Source of the DNA: Coriaria nepalensis
Lineage: Eukaryota > Streptophyta > Magnoliopsida > Cucurbitales > Coriariaceae
Reading direction: 5' to 3'
Length of the DNA: 64,000 bases
Assembly (NCBI GenBank): GCA_027186245.1
Contig: CP114484.1
Location: 6,666,001-6,730,000, forward strand
In this document: one piece after another, positions 46,990-58,361 of the stretch
Layout of the letters: the number at the start of each line of letters is the position of its first letter
Position numbering within the stretch: the first letter of the stretch is position 1
Made by a program: the position numbers and the translations under genes
The notes under the pieces: generated by a model
The model's database searches: none
What the model saw: only the letters and a program-made list of their open reading frames with translations
What the model was told of the DNA's origin: nothing

Positions 46990-47660
46990 CTATAATTATC
47001 ACCCGGCAGGATGATCCTCTTATGGTTCTAAACACCAAATCATGTAAAGATGGACAATATGATCACTAGTGATGTTCAATGCAATTCAAATAACAAACCT
47101 TTACTACACTAAACGTCATATCTCTCTTTTAACTACTAATCTCATTACTAATGTCCAGAATGTCTACCCCAATCGATATGCTACTACCCCAATCTTCTCT
47201 AATAATTTAAAGGGTCCTATATACCGTGTACTTAATTTTCCATTCTTAGAAAATCTCATAATGCCCTTTGTTGGAGAAACTTGAAGAAATATGGTCACCA
47301 TCGTGAAACTATAGGTCACAATATCGATTATCTACATATGACTTTTGTTGATTTTGTGCAATAGTTTGCCTTTCACGAATCGGACTAAACATTGTTAGTG
47401 GCATGTATTGATTCATAACCCCCTTAAAGTCTAAGACTCATACTTTAAATCATATCTTCTTAAAGTTTGAATGGTCCTTTCTAACTGATCATCCATTTGC
47501 TGGTGAAAAGATAGCTAAAATTCAACTTTGCTCATGTTCCTCGTTGCACACTTTTCTAAAATGCCAAGTTGAATATGATATCATGGTCCAATAATATTGA
47601 TAATGGCACTCCATGTTTCTGAACAAGTTCCTTCAAATATTGTAAGTCATTGAAGTCCTT
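46990..47660 (-). pseudogene. Ty3/Gypsy integrase C-terminal remnant
   Basis: Minus-strand frames with stops read VQKHGVPLSI near 47600 (integrase core), EDM near 47440, and KGIMRFSKNGKLSTRYIGPF at about 47255-47195 followed by VVAYRLG. This is the conserved C-terminal segment of many plant Gypsy polyproteins. The family differs from the chromovirus at 24516. No LTR or upstream pol was found. It is cut at both ends, by Copia-3 on the left and the Copia-4 LTR on the right. Confidence 0.75.
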
Positions 47661-47689
47661 AAACCCGGCTAAAAGTAATATTTAAAATT

Positions 47690-49735
47690 ACGTTTTCTGA
47701 GTTTTTGTTTATGATAAACCAAGATCAACGGGTTACACATTAAGGAACCTTTCCTCTACCAAAATCCCAACATTTTTTAATTCAAAAACTAATTAGAAGG
47801 GTAGAAGGAATAAGAAGAGGGGTTTATACCTGCTCCAAAGCACCCAAACAATGACCAACCTCCTACCATTATTGCCGATTGCTACTGTCCACGCCGTTCG
47901 CCGCGGCGGTTCCAAGAGCAATCCCCAAACCTCTAATTATAATCCATACGGACGAATAAATCTTTGTTAGATTTTTTATTCTCGACCTCAACTCATGAGA
48001 GAAGAAATATTCTTTGAGGGAAAGAAAGCTTGAGAGAAAAAACTTCTTTTTCTCTTTTCTATTTGGAATGGGCGGCTGGTGTTGGACATGGGGATGAATG
48101 TCTTCCTTTTTATAGGCACGCTATCCCTTGGACCCTTGGGCCTTAAAAGCCTAATTCATTTTAATGAATGTTGAGAATTGATTTCGGGCTCATTTATTTT
48201 TATATTTTTCATCGTAAAAACATAATGACTAATTATCTCAAATTATACATCCATTTTACCCGGTAAAATTCAGACCCAATTTGGACTTTGCCCAATAGCC
48301 TGATTTAGCCCATTAACTCTTTAATGGCTAACCTGATTTTTCCTATGACCTTACAAATATCGTTTTGACTTTAAATTAATTATATTAATATTTCATAAAA
48401 TTAATTAGTGAATTAGATATTTTCTACTTAATTATTTAATTTTTAATTAAATCAATATCACACTTTTGCTATGCAAGTAATGTGGTATGAAGAACTTAAT
48501 AAATTAAACTAGTTAATAATTTAACACTTAAAATTAAGTTCTCCAAGAATAAGTCAAATTCTCTATGTAAGATTTCAACTAAAATCCTTTCGTCGTTTTA
48601 TGTATGTGCCAGATTAGTGTTTATAGTATGCCGGTAGGTGGGCCCCATAACAACCTGTGAGTTTTATCCAATCAATAACTTTGATAGTTTATAGTTTACC
48701 CTTAAAATGACTTTAAGTTAAACAATTATTTCAATCATCTCCATGATCAACTTACTTGGCCTCTAGAAAAATGCATTGACTACCTGTGAAATGAGAAGTA
48801 GTTTAGAACCTCCAAAAGAACCTGTAATAACTATTATCATACTTGACTGATCCTTCGATTTATGTCAAAATCTTGGTTAGTCCTAGAGCATGGTTTAACT
48901 CTTAAACCCTAATAGACCATCTATATGAATCATGTTATCCCTTATGCAACATAGACAGTTGACTTATAGTAAACTTCTTTCATGTCGTACTACTTTTAAA
49001 GATTTCTCGTTGTACAAGGTATATCACTCATAAGACTATTCCTCTAATATAGAGTTGAATGATCACATCTTGCTCGTATAGACTTCTTATAGAAGAACAC
49101 ATGCCTAATGGTTTACCCGTATTAAGTGGGCTAGGGTTAGTTTGAGTAATATCAAATATGATATATCATATGTAAGTACTGCAGTGAACTGAGGTCTAAG
49201 AATCACACATAGAATAGTAACTAGCTAAATCTCATCAACAGTCAATATCATTATAGTTAAGATTTATCTAATGATCACGTTCAGTGATTAAGTTTATATT
49301 AATCACCTACATGCGTAAATTGATAATCTCTAATATCAATGGTATGAGAATCATGATTCTTCTTCAGAAGAGGATAATGCATGTATTAGTCTCTCTAGAT
49401 GAAGAGATTGTCATTATCCCATTATGACAATCTTAATGACTATGAACCGTTTTGAGCCTTAGGCATTAAGCCACTTGAATCTCACCTAGCATGATCACTA
49501 TCACAGTTTCAAGTGCATAACCTACGATTTAAGAATCTATCATGTCATAATACATATGCATAATATTCATAAAATGTCATTTCCAACATAACAATAATAA
49601 ATATGATAGATAGAATAGTTATTTGAATAATAAAGTTATTCAATTTTGTTGATAACTTAACACTTAAGACTGATCCACATAAGCTAATGACTTGTTCGAC
49701 TAAAACTGAGAGGCTTGACTGACATTACACTTTCA
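47690..49735 (-). repeat. 3' LTR of Copia-4 (about 2 kb)
   Basis: The minus strand starts TGAAAGTGTAATGTCAGTC at 49735, directly after the purine tract AAGTGGGAGAT (49736-49746). It resembles the LTR at 31503-33448 in length, start (TGAAAG) and several blocks. The left end is uncertain (47690-47760) because no flanking landmark is present. A GC-rich patch at 47885-47920 lies within it. Confidence 0.7.
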
Positions 49736-50860
49736 ATCTCCCACTTATACGAAAGCTAATCATTTCCCAATTTCAATTCCATTTTGTTAAATTGATGATT
49801 AAACTTTTATCGGGAAAGCGCCTTTATGAATGGATCTACTATGTTGTCACCTATATTTACTCTCTCTATGTTCACCTCCCCTCTTTATATTATCTTTTGG
49901 ATTAGGTGATAACACCGCAGTACATGTTTGGGTTTTTAATGAGACCTAGGTTCATTTGCTTGTGCAATCACACTATTGTTATCATAGTATACTACTATGA
50001 GATCAGTGATGAGAGGAACCATACCAAGGTTAATAATGAACTTTTTCATACAAACTAATTCTTTAGCTGCTTCAGAAGGGGCGATATATTCAAAGTCTAT
50101 GATAGTTTTTTGCTTGGAACTCTTACAACTAACTGCAACACTATTGAGCATATAAATGAACCATGATGTGGATTTACGATCATCTTGAATTTCTACAAGA
50201 ACTTTATTACTCCCACTGTCCTTTTGAGAAACAAATTCCCTTTTTAAGAAGACATCATGTTTGGCCATAAACACTTTGAGCTCAATAGGATTGTAAAAAT
50301 AATATCCAAATATCTCCTTAGGATATCCCACGTAGTAACATTTATCAGACCTTCTTCCCTTAAACTTTTATGCTTCTTATTTTTTTAACATAAGCCAAAC
50401 ATCTTCATATCCTAATAAGGTGAAATGATTCCCTTCTACACACTTCCATATCTCAAATGGTGTAGTTGGAACAAATTTAGAGAAAATTATATTCAACACA
50501 TATGCAGTATTTTTTAGGAGTAATCCATTGAGAGATATGATCATTTTTCAAGTAGACATGATTCGCATGTTGGCATTGATCATAATCGATTATATACAAC
50601 TTGCTTATTTTTGTCTCATTGGTATGATCCAATTGACAATGTGAAAGATAAGTTTGATTAGTATCAAACTTATGTTTGTTAAACATGTTTAATATTTAAC
50701 AAAGTTTTATTATTTACATTTAAGACATATAAACCATTAATTAGGGAGCCTCTCCTATAAGAAAAACCATTAAAAAAAATCACAAATTACTTATAATGGT
50801 TGGTGCATAAAGCAATCTTGTAAAACCAACTCTGAACTGGTAGATAAACATAACACATAA
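49736..50860 (-). pseudogene. Copia-4 internally deleted pol remnant
   Basis: On the minus strand, 50477-50686 carries the gag-pre-integrase region (NQTYLSHCQLDH, then NETKISKLY). 49936-50331 joins the integrase C-terminal motif (MGYPKEIFGYYFYNP and KVFMAKHDVFL) directly to RNase H (DRKSTSWFIYML, EYIAPSEAAKEL, VVYYDNNSVI). The reverse transcriptase between them is missing, leaving an open in-frame join of 131 residues. RNase H keeps the YYDN motif. The element cannot copy itself. Gag was not clearly found; 50860-51100 may be remnants of it. Confidence 0.8.
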
Positions 50861-51629
50861 GCCACTACGTCTAACGTTACAACTCTTTCTATTTTGCGCT
50901 CATAGGTTCACTTCTCCTTCTTTTAAGCTTCTTTTGCTCTTAGGTTCTATATATTAGTACAAATATGAGATCCACATCCACACTATTACTTAAAGTAGAA
51001 ATGACACTAGAAGATATATTAGCTTGAATCATGAAAATACGTAAAGTATCATGATGCTTTTTTAGAAGAAAGGCAAGATAAGTCTCACAATTCATTTTCA
51101 AATGTCAATTTTTGCTGCTATGGAAATACTTTCTATCCTTACTTTTCTCCACCTTTATCTTCTTCCTTATGGTAAGCTTCTCAAGCTCAACAAGTCCTTT
51201 CCATGCATTTGATGACTCTTTAACTCTTCTGACCTTAAATCCCTTAAGGGAAGCTTTGGCCATTTTTAGCAATGAACCAATGGTTCCAACTTTTTCATAT
51301 GAAATTTCAAGACAAAAGATGAATATGAATCCAGGAATGATTGAATATAAAGATCATTACACAATTTGGGATCAATGCCAAAGCTTAGAGAATCTAGTCA
51401 TTCCATGCAACCAATCATTCTGAGCACATTTGTTTTTCAACAGATGTGCATACTTTTGAGGCTTCAAACCTTTCACCTCATTTATCACTCCCTTAAATAT
51501 TATTTAGGTTCTTCATGATTTTTGCAGCATGCATATCTTCTTATAGAATTTGAATGTGTCTTGACATTGATGCAAACATGATGTGATTAGGACAAGGCTA
51601 GCACATGGATTGAGGCAAATTCATATCCA
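50861..51629. other. No firmly supported feature
   Basis: AT-rich. 50880-51100 may be a decayed Copia-4 gag/protease on the minus strand (weak). A 103-codon plus-strand frame (51112-51423) with a hydrophobic N-terminus matches nothing I know and lacks gene context. Confidence 0.3.
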
Positions 51630-51810
51630 ATTCAAGTACCCATTGGTCTGATTACAAGAGCTCGTATAAAGAAATTCAAAGAGGCGCATATTAAGATGAT
51701 TCAAGCGATATGAACTCAAGCCAACGCATGGAGGCCTATTGAAGGTGTTGAACATGTTTCTCAAGGATGGAATTCCATAATTCAAGCCTTGGAAATACCC
51801 GTGATGAATC
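51630..51810 (+). pseudogene. Gypsy polyprotein C-terminal tail fragment
   Basis: The plus-strand frame around 51634-51800 reads VPIGLITRARIKKFKEA, a stop, then WRPIEGVEHVSQGW. This matches a conserved tail found at the end of one group of plant Gypsy polyproteins just before the 3' LTR (from memory of the family). One internal stop shows decay. An LTR and a primer site follow it in the same orientation. Confidence 0.6.
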
Positions 51811-51849
51811 CTCAAGCATTGGGTGTGAATTGAGGCTTATTTGAATTAC

Positions 51850-52387
51850 TTTGCTTAAAAAGGGTCCAAATAAAGCTCAAAGAGTCTTAAATGAAATTTA
51901 AATAATTAATTGAGTTTGATAAGCTCAAAATAGCGTGGGAATTTCCCTCTTTATGGGGATGGGGTTGCTTTGGTCAGATTGGATGAATTTGGCTTTAAGT
52001 AGGTGTCTTTTTAGTTTCCTAGAAGTTCTTTCATCTTTCTTTCATTAAATCTATGTGTAAAGGCTTTAATTGCCTTAATTAAGGTGCTTTACTTTCAGCC
52101 TATAAATAGATGGCTTGTATGCTTTGTAAGACAATTAAGATCATTTTGATAATGAAAGATCACTTTGGTTCTTCTTGAACTATTCAAACTCATCAGATTA
52201 TATGGGGCATTCACCTTGACTTATCAATCCATTCCACCATCCCGAATTGTAGTGTCTACAACATACCATGGTTCTTACCTTTAAATAGGTAATGGGTTGT
52301 GGTTTTTCCATTCAAACTAGAGTAGAACGATCTTGGAATATTTCTTGAATCACGGGTTTTATCAAGTCTTAGCATGGTTCGCATCAA
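51850..52387 (+). repeat. Probable Gypsy LTR between a pol tail and a gag
   Basis: Inferred from position: upstream is the pol tail, inside is a TATA motif (CTATAAATAG near 52101), and the end is set by the primer site at 52389. The start is not defined. I did not find a second copy in the window. Confidence 0.5.
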
Positions 52388-52388
52388 T

Positions 52389-52400
52389 TGGTATTAGAGC
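52389..52400 (+). promoter_or_regulatory. Primer binding site (one mismatch to tRNA-iMet consensus)
   Basis: TGGTATTAGAGC, one base off the consensus TGGTATCAGAGC, 360 bp upstream of a gag remnant. Confidence 0.7.
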
Positions 52401-52750
52401 TTTAGTTCTAGTCTTAGGTTTTCCTATCTTAAACTATTTTGTCTTCCCTTGTGTAAAGCCATGTTTAATATTCAGGCTTGGCTCATTAAAATATTTGAAT
52501 CACAACATTGGTGAGTCTTGGTAGATTGTTCCCGAGATTTGGTGATTTTTTGTTTAGTTTAAAAAAAAAATGAGAGGATTTTACGAGTGGAAAAAGATAT
52601 GAGAGAGTCAGAATATTAGAGGGTAAAAGGAAATTATATTGGGTGTAATATGAGTGAAATTGATTAAATCATTCTTTGAGTGAAACACGTGAGGGAGTGT
52701 TGTGAAATCCTTTTACATATTGTTTCTAACTTAAATTGGCATAAAAAAGG

Positions 52751-53940
52751 ATGTCTCATAACAATGATGATGGTGCTTAAGGAGTGGCTGAGCCGAAGTT
52801 GTTTATGGAGGCTATGTGGGACAAGATGAAGCATATGATGAAGAGGGAATTGGAGTAGGCACATGACTGGTTGGATTGAGTGGAGAATGAATGTGGTGGG
52901 TAGCCATAAATGGAACCTAATTTGTGTAGGAGGGATAAAGTTCAACGTAGGGAAGTGAGACATGAAGATGAGGAGTATGATTGGAACATATTTATAAAGG
53001 AAGATGACCAAATTTCTATGGTTAGTCTTACGAGATCTAGGTGGTTTAGAGAAGCTAGGAATAGGGAAGATGATAATATGGGTAGTATTAGATGAAGACT
53101 CATTTTTTCCAAGGCAAAAAGGAGCCCAAAGCTTATCTTGAGTGGGAAAAGAAGATGGAGTTTTTTATTGTCATAACTATTCGAAGCTTAAAAAGGTAAA
53201 ACTTGTAGCAATTAAATTCTCCAAATATGCTATTGTTTGATTGGATCAATTAGTGTTAAACAAGAGGAGAATAGAGAACATCCCTTAGAGACTTGGAAGA
53301 GATGAAAACCGTAATGAGGAGACAGTTTGTGCCGAGCAATGACTATCAAGATTTGTACTAAAAGCTATAAAGCCTCACACAAGGTAATCAAAGTGTTGAG
53401 GATTATTTTAAGGAGATGGAGATTGTTATGATCTGGGCTAATGAAGAAGAAGATCGAGAAGCTATTATGGCTAGGTTTTTTCATGGATTAAATCAAGAAA
53501 TTCATGATAAGGTAGAGATGCAACATTATATGGAGTTAGAAGATATGGTGCACATAACCATCAAAGTGGAGCAACAAATTAAGAGGAGGGGTGGTATACG
53601 TGCACCCCTTGGTTCGAGTTTTTCCCCTTAGAAACCAAGATAAGGAAAGAAGGAGGAAACAAAACCTAAGACCAAACAAAAGCAAGAAGCGACCAGTAAT
53701 GAAAACCAAGGTAAATCTAATTCTTCCATTACTCAGAACCATGATATTAAGTGTTTTAAATGCCAAGGCAAGCGTCACATAGCGATCCAATGTCCTAACA
53801 AAAGAATTATGACATTGCAAGATAACGGTAAGATTGAGATCGATGACGAAGATGACACCAAATCTATGCCATGATTGGAGGACAAGGATGATGAAGAATA
53901 AGCTATACAAGGTGAATTGTTGGTCAATAATCTCTCTCAT
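52751..53940 (+). pseudogene. Ty3/Gypsy gag remnant with intact zinc knuckle
   Basis: Plus-strand gag in several frames: an acidic N-terminal part (52910-53095), a gag core at 53416-53631 (MEIVMIWANEEEDREAIMAR, then MELEDMVHITIKVEQQIKRR), and a CCHC knuckle at 53752-53793 (CFKCQGKRHIAIQC, CX2CX4HX4C). There are stops between them. Instead of protease and RT, the sequence reaches a purine tract within 200 bp. The element is either internally deleted or a gag-only derivative. The family looks distinct from the chromovirus at 24516. Confidence 0.78.
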
Positions 53941-53966
53941 ACAAATTAAAATTTGAATTCTAATAA

Positions 53967-53983
53967 GAGAGATTAAAGGGGGG
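53967..53983 (+). promoter_or_regulatory. Candidate polypurine tract
   Basis: GAGAGATTAAAGGGGGG, followed by ATT and a TGTTGATACATG start. It fits a plus-strand primer before a 3' LTR. Confidence 0.5.
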
Positions 53984-53986
53984 ATT

Positions 53987-55020
53987 TGTTGATACATGAA
54001 AAATAATTGACACGTTTCAAGAGGTGATTGGGCCACATTTTGAGTTAAATGCAAATCAGTTACATTTGAAACCGATTAATTCAAGTTAAAATAATTAATT
54101 TAACTAGTTAACGGTTAAATTAATTTTAACTGTGTATTAATTGATCATGATCGACCAAATACGATTTAAATGAATAAATTTAGATTAATTATAAGGATGG
54201 TTGTAACAAATAGAGAAGCCACTTATATTAATGATGTGGCACAAGAAACGACCATACATCACTTGCACACGGATTAGTCAAGATGCGATCTTAACTATCC
54301 GGAGAAAAGACAAACTTTTCACCACTTATAAATGATAGTTGTGGTCTAAACCCAAGAAGAAAGGAGACGCTAGACCGAAATTGATAAAGGATGGAGGAGT
54401 TTTGGCCGAAATACATTACATACAATCTGAAATACTTGCCCAAAAAACTTTTTCCAAAAAGAAGTCAGAAATAAAATATTGGTAACAGATAGAAAAGTGG
54501 TTGAAATTTAAGGAGAGAAAGGGAGAGAAGTGGCCAAAATTCTACTGAGAAATTAGGGGGCGGGGGCGGGGGCGAGGCCGGGGCCGGGGGAGCGAGGGGA
54601 GGGGTGGTTGTTTCAATGAATATGGACCTCATGTCGACCAAATTCTATCAGAAACTCAGTCAAGTAAGAACCCACCAAAAAATGTGATGGGGCCCACAAA
54701 ATGAGTCATTTCGAGATAATTATGACCATGCTATCAGCTCGTGTGCCTATAAATATAAGGCTTTTGTAAAGGCAAAAGACATCATTTCGATAATCAATAA
54801 TCACCGATACTTTCGATCATAAAAAATCACTCACACTATCATACACTTAACGCTAAAAAACTATGCAAGACTCATAATTTTCTCTACGCTTCGGTTATAT
54901 TATTCAAATTCGAAAATTGTCTTTTTCCTCTGGAAAATTATGTTTCTGATTTCTTAAGATTCATTTTTAGAAACAATTATTAAAGCATTGGATTCTTATA
55001 TGAGCGAAAGTCTTGATCAG
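53987..55020 (+). repeat. Candidate 3' LTR of the gag-bearing Gypsy element
   Basis: Starts TGTTGATACATGAAAA after the purine tract and contains a TATA motif (CCTATAAATATAAGG near 54750). I could not match it by eye to the LTR candidate at 51850-52387, so the two may belong to different elements. The end is undefined. It includes a very G-rich patch (54556-54610). Confidence 0.4.
54556..54610 (+). other. G-rich island, potential G-quadruplex
   Basis: About 55 bp almost entirely G and C with at least six G-runs of four to five (for example GGGGGCGGGGGCGGGGGC), in otherwise AT-rich DNA. It meets the usual four-run G-quadruplex pattern on the plus strand several times over. Confidence 0.85.
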
Positions 55021-55998
55021 TCATTAACAGATTAGACATTTTTTTTCCCTTTTCTTATTTATCCCCTTAATTTATCATATCTTAGGCGTAATGTGGATTT
55101 TATTTTATATTGTAGTGTAGAGATCGAGTTAATTTTAATTTTTATCAAAGTTTTCTTGAATTTATGTTCTTTCAAATAATTTCTTTTTTTAATGGTCTCT
55201 TATTTATTTCAAACATTTATTATTTCGAAGTTTTATTTACATAGTCGTCTAACATTTGTTCTTAGCTTCTAATTCAATCTACTTGTCGATATATATGTCG
55301 AAAATAAAATAGGACCTAAATTAGTATCAAATTCTTTGTCTATCCATAATAACAGTTAGATTTAAATATTTTAGCAAAATGGAAATACATTTATTACATT
55401 AATTTTAATTTTTTAATTGATTGTATAAGATCCAGTATATAATTTAGGCATGCCCTCATTTATTACAATCATTTATTTTATATTTTTGCATTTATTATTA
55501 TTAGTCAGATAATTGAGGCACTACAATTCTCTAAACTCTTGTCAATTATTGTGCATTGACGAACTTTCCTAACATCGAGAGTCCGAAACTGTATTATAAC
55601 CTGGAAAACCAGTCTGTATGATGAGTGGCGAACGAAGAGCTTGCTGGTAGCAGACGAAGACATGCCGGCCCTGAACAATTGTGGGTGAACTATGATGCAG
55701 TATAAAAGAATATAAATGAAGAAGAAAGCGAAAAATAGACCAAAATACGAAAAATAAGATTTTTTTTTTTTTTTTTTTTTGTCAATTACTGACGAATTTT
55801 TTTGCAACGAGAGTAAGTTAATCTTTTCACTTCTTTTTCTCGAATGATTATAAAATTATGTATTAAAGTTTTTGAAAGTAGTGGATCTCCTCCGAAACAA
55901 GTATCGAGAGGAGTCTTACAACTTAAATTATCTTAAGTAATATAGTTACGCAGGAAGAATCCAAATCCATGAGTTGACCCATGACTGCTCTCAATCAA

Positions 55999-58309
55999 TC
56001 AAACCCCAAAACCTGCCGTATATTTAACTCCAGTTGACGGCAACCACATGTTTCCTTGAATAAACTGGGCCACTGTATAGTTAGTTGCCTCACTGGACTG
56101 ATTCAAAACGTGATAACCCGGCCACTTGACCCGGCTAGAAAGGCCTGCTCCTGGCCCATAATTGTTATACTCGCCGTAAAACAAAGTATCCAGAGCGAAA
56201 TCAGCATTCCATTCTAGCCATCCCTGTGGCTTAATTAACTCACTCATGTATGACTGCATGACAACGGTCCGTGAATATTGCTTCCACGGCCTTCCAAGAT
56301 AAGTCGGATTACTAGAACTGGAGTTGACCAGTACCGTATCTGCGGAAATGTTGCAGAACTGGAAGGAGAAGCCAGTGGTTTGACCTGGGTCTTTCCTTCC
56401 CTGAGCGGTTATCGTGTTCTTCTGATTAGACAGGCCGTTTCTTGCAAGAATTTGGCAGTTCTGGAAAACGACAGTGCCGTCGCCGAATATGAAGTCAACG
56501 GTGCCGCTGACTCGACACTCACGGTAGAATTGGCGCATGGTGTGGGTGTATAGCGTGTCTTGATAACCTCTTATAGAACACCGGAAGAATACGGAAAGGT
56601 CGGAGTCCGATCGAAGGGCCACGGCCTGGTGCTTTTCCGGTCCGGCAGAGTTCTCTATGGTCAAGTCTCGCGCCATGAACCCTCTCCCGCTAACCGCTGA
56701 AAATTTGATAAATATATGCAAAATTGATCAACTCTACTGGCATTCTCTGAATGCAGATTATAAGTATTATGTTATGTAAGATTGGCTATTTGAATGGGAT
56801 TGTTCCCTAATGAGAAGCATTTAATAGCTAAGTATTTGAATGGGATAAATATTTGAATGGGATTGATAAATATTATTTGAATGGGAAGCATTTAATAGCT
56901 AAGTATTCATATTTAATTAATTATATCTCTTAAGATATTTTTTTTTTTTATAAAATATCATTCTTAATCATATTTAATTTTAAATTTCATTTTATTAAAA
57001 TAGTTTTACAATTTTAAAAAGTTAATTTAACAAAAATAAACTTATTTTAATATTTTTTATCTATATTTTTAATTAAAATAATAATAAATAATATTTTCTC
57101 AGTATTTTTTATTATTAATTTAAAGAATAAATAATGAATTTAATAATTAAAATATTATATTAAATAAATAAATAAATAAAAAAAAAAAAACATGTGAATT
57201 AATTGCGTTAGCAGTGCATTAAGCTGAGACCCAACTTTGTGACTTGCACATTCAGTACTTAGAACGCACTTTCCCGATCCCACCATTATTTCTCCCTCGT
57301 GTACGTCATACGCGGTGGACATGCATCAATTTCCAGTACTTGCATAATGAAAGTAATAATCAATCAGGTAAATTTTTGGCCAGAAGAATTAAATAGAATA
57401 TTTACCGAATGTTGCAGAGCGAAATGTTGTCCAACCGTCGACGAAACTCCTATTACCCGAAATAACAGTATGATCCATTCCATCTCCAATCATGATAAGG
57501 TTCCATTTCTTCTTCTTGATCTCCACGTTCTCCCGGTATACACCTTTCTTGATATAAATCACATAACGCCGCATGCTATAATCAGGAGCGGCCAATACCG
57601 CATCCATCACGTTCATGAAATTCCCACTCCCATCCGCCGCCACCGTCACATCCACGCCCACATCATTCATGCTCCGCAACATAAACTTACTCCTCTCCTC
57701 CCCATCCGACTCAACGATCCAGCTGGCGGCATCTGATTGGCCATCGCCATAACTCGAGGCCACCATAGAAAGAAGGTCACTCACCAGCGATGTGACCTGA
57801 CCAATGCCGGCAGAGACCAGACTTTTCAGAATCCCGTTCGTACCTTCGAATCCATCCATGCACGTTTCAGGATTGACCAAGGCGGCGCTTAGCCATGTCT
57901 TTAGATCAGAGCTCAGATTTCCGGTGCTGTTATCTTTTGCCTTCCGATTCCTGATCGTAGAAATGGACCGTGTTAGTTCATCGACAGACGAATCGAGAAG
58001 ATCGAGGCAGTCAGAAATAGCAGAGGATAGGCGAAAATCCCCGATCAGATTTGAAAATTGAGAGACGATGGATATGACCTGTCGGAGAGAATCGATGGTT
58101 TTGGTAACGGAGTTGAGGAAATTAGAGGTAGGGACGTTCAAGCACTCCCACTGAACAAGATGGTCATGTTGTGAAATATTGTATTGATTATCATTATTAG
58201 CGAATGGGGTGGTTCTAGTACTAGTATTGACCCATGGACATAAAGTCACGATGAAAAGGAGTAGCAACGTCGACCGCAGTGGGATCGCCTCTAAGGAAGC
58301 AGCAGCCAT
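55999..58309 (-). CDS. Pectin methylesterase precursor, PMEI-PME type, two exons, 533 aa
   Basis: Exon 1 is 58309-57406 and exon 2 is 56696-55999, joined at a phase 1 GT-AG intron (56697-57405) that splits Ala302 and restores the family sequence FAVSGRGF. The enzyme removes methyl groups from cell-wall pectin. Residues 10-30 form a hydrophobic signal peptide; about 50-185 the inhibitor-like pro-domain (Cys56, Cys101, Cys150); about 218-520 the catalytic beta-helix. Signatures: GVYRE (256-260), QAVALR (325-330), GYQDTLY (345-351), VDFIFG (368-373), LGRPW (435-439). Catalytic Asp348, Asp369 and Arg437 and helper Gln347 are present. The usual NAA after DFIFG is DGT here. The linker lacks a clear RRLL/RKLL processing site (it has ERSKFMLR). 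No stops or frameshifts were seen. A TATA motif lies 45-51 bp upstream of the ATG. Confidence 0.95.
56697..57405 (-). other. Intron of the pectin methylesterase gene
   Basis: 709 bp, GTAAATAT donor and TTTTCAG acceptor on the minus strand, phase 1. It is strongly AT-rich with A/T homopolymers. It contains local repeats: GAAGCATTTAATAGCTAAGT occurs at 56814 and 56885 (offset 71), and TTTGAATGGGA occurs four times between 56789 and 56886. Confidence 0.93.
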
Positions 58310-58353
58310 TTTGTTAATTGATGTGTGCTATAAGTTAGAATGGAGGAGAGATG

Positions 58354-58360
58354 ATATATA
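58354..58360 (-). promoter_or_regulatory. TATA box of the pectin methylesterase gene
   Basis: The minus strand reads CACCCTATATATCATC. TATATAT lies 45-51 bp before the ATG, which would leave a leader of only about 15-20 bases. Another promoter further upstream cannot be excluded. Confidence 0.5.
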
Positions 58361-58361
58361 G

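Noticed and set aside
51112..51423. 103-codon plus-strand frame with a signal-peptide-like start
   Set aside because: No recognisable domain or splice context and AT/TC-rich composition; hydrophobicity is explained by T-richness. Kept only as unassigned sequence.
53536..54054. 172-codon minus-strand frame
   Set aside because: Antisense to the Gypsy gag and purine tract region; no homology seen.
57299..57736. 145-codon plus-strand frame
   Set aside because: Antisense to exon 1 of the pectin methylesterase, whose motifs and splice sites are convincing.
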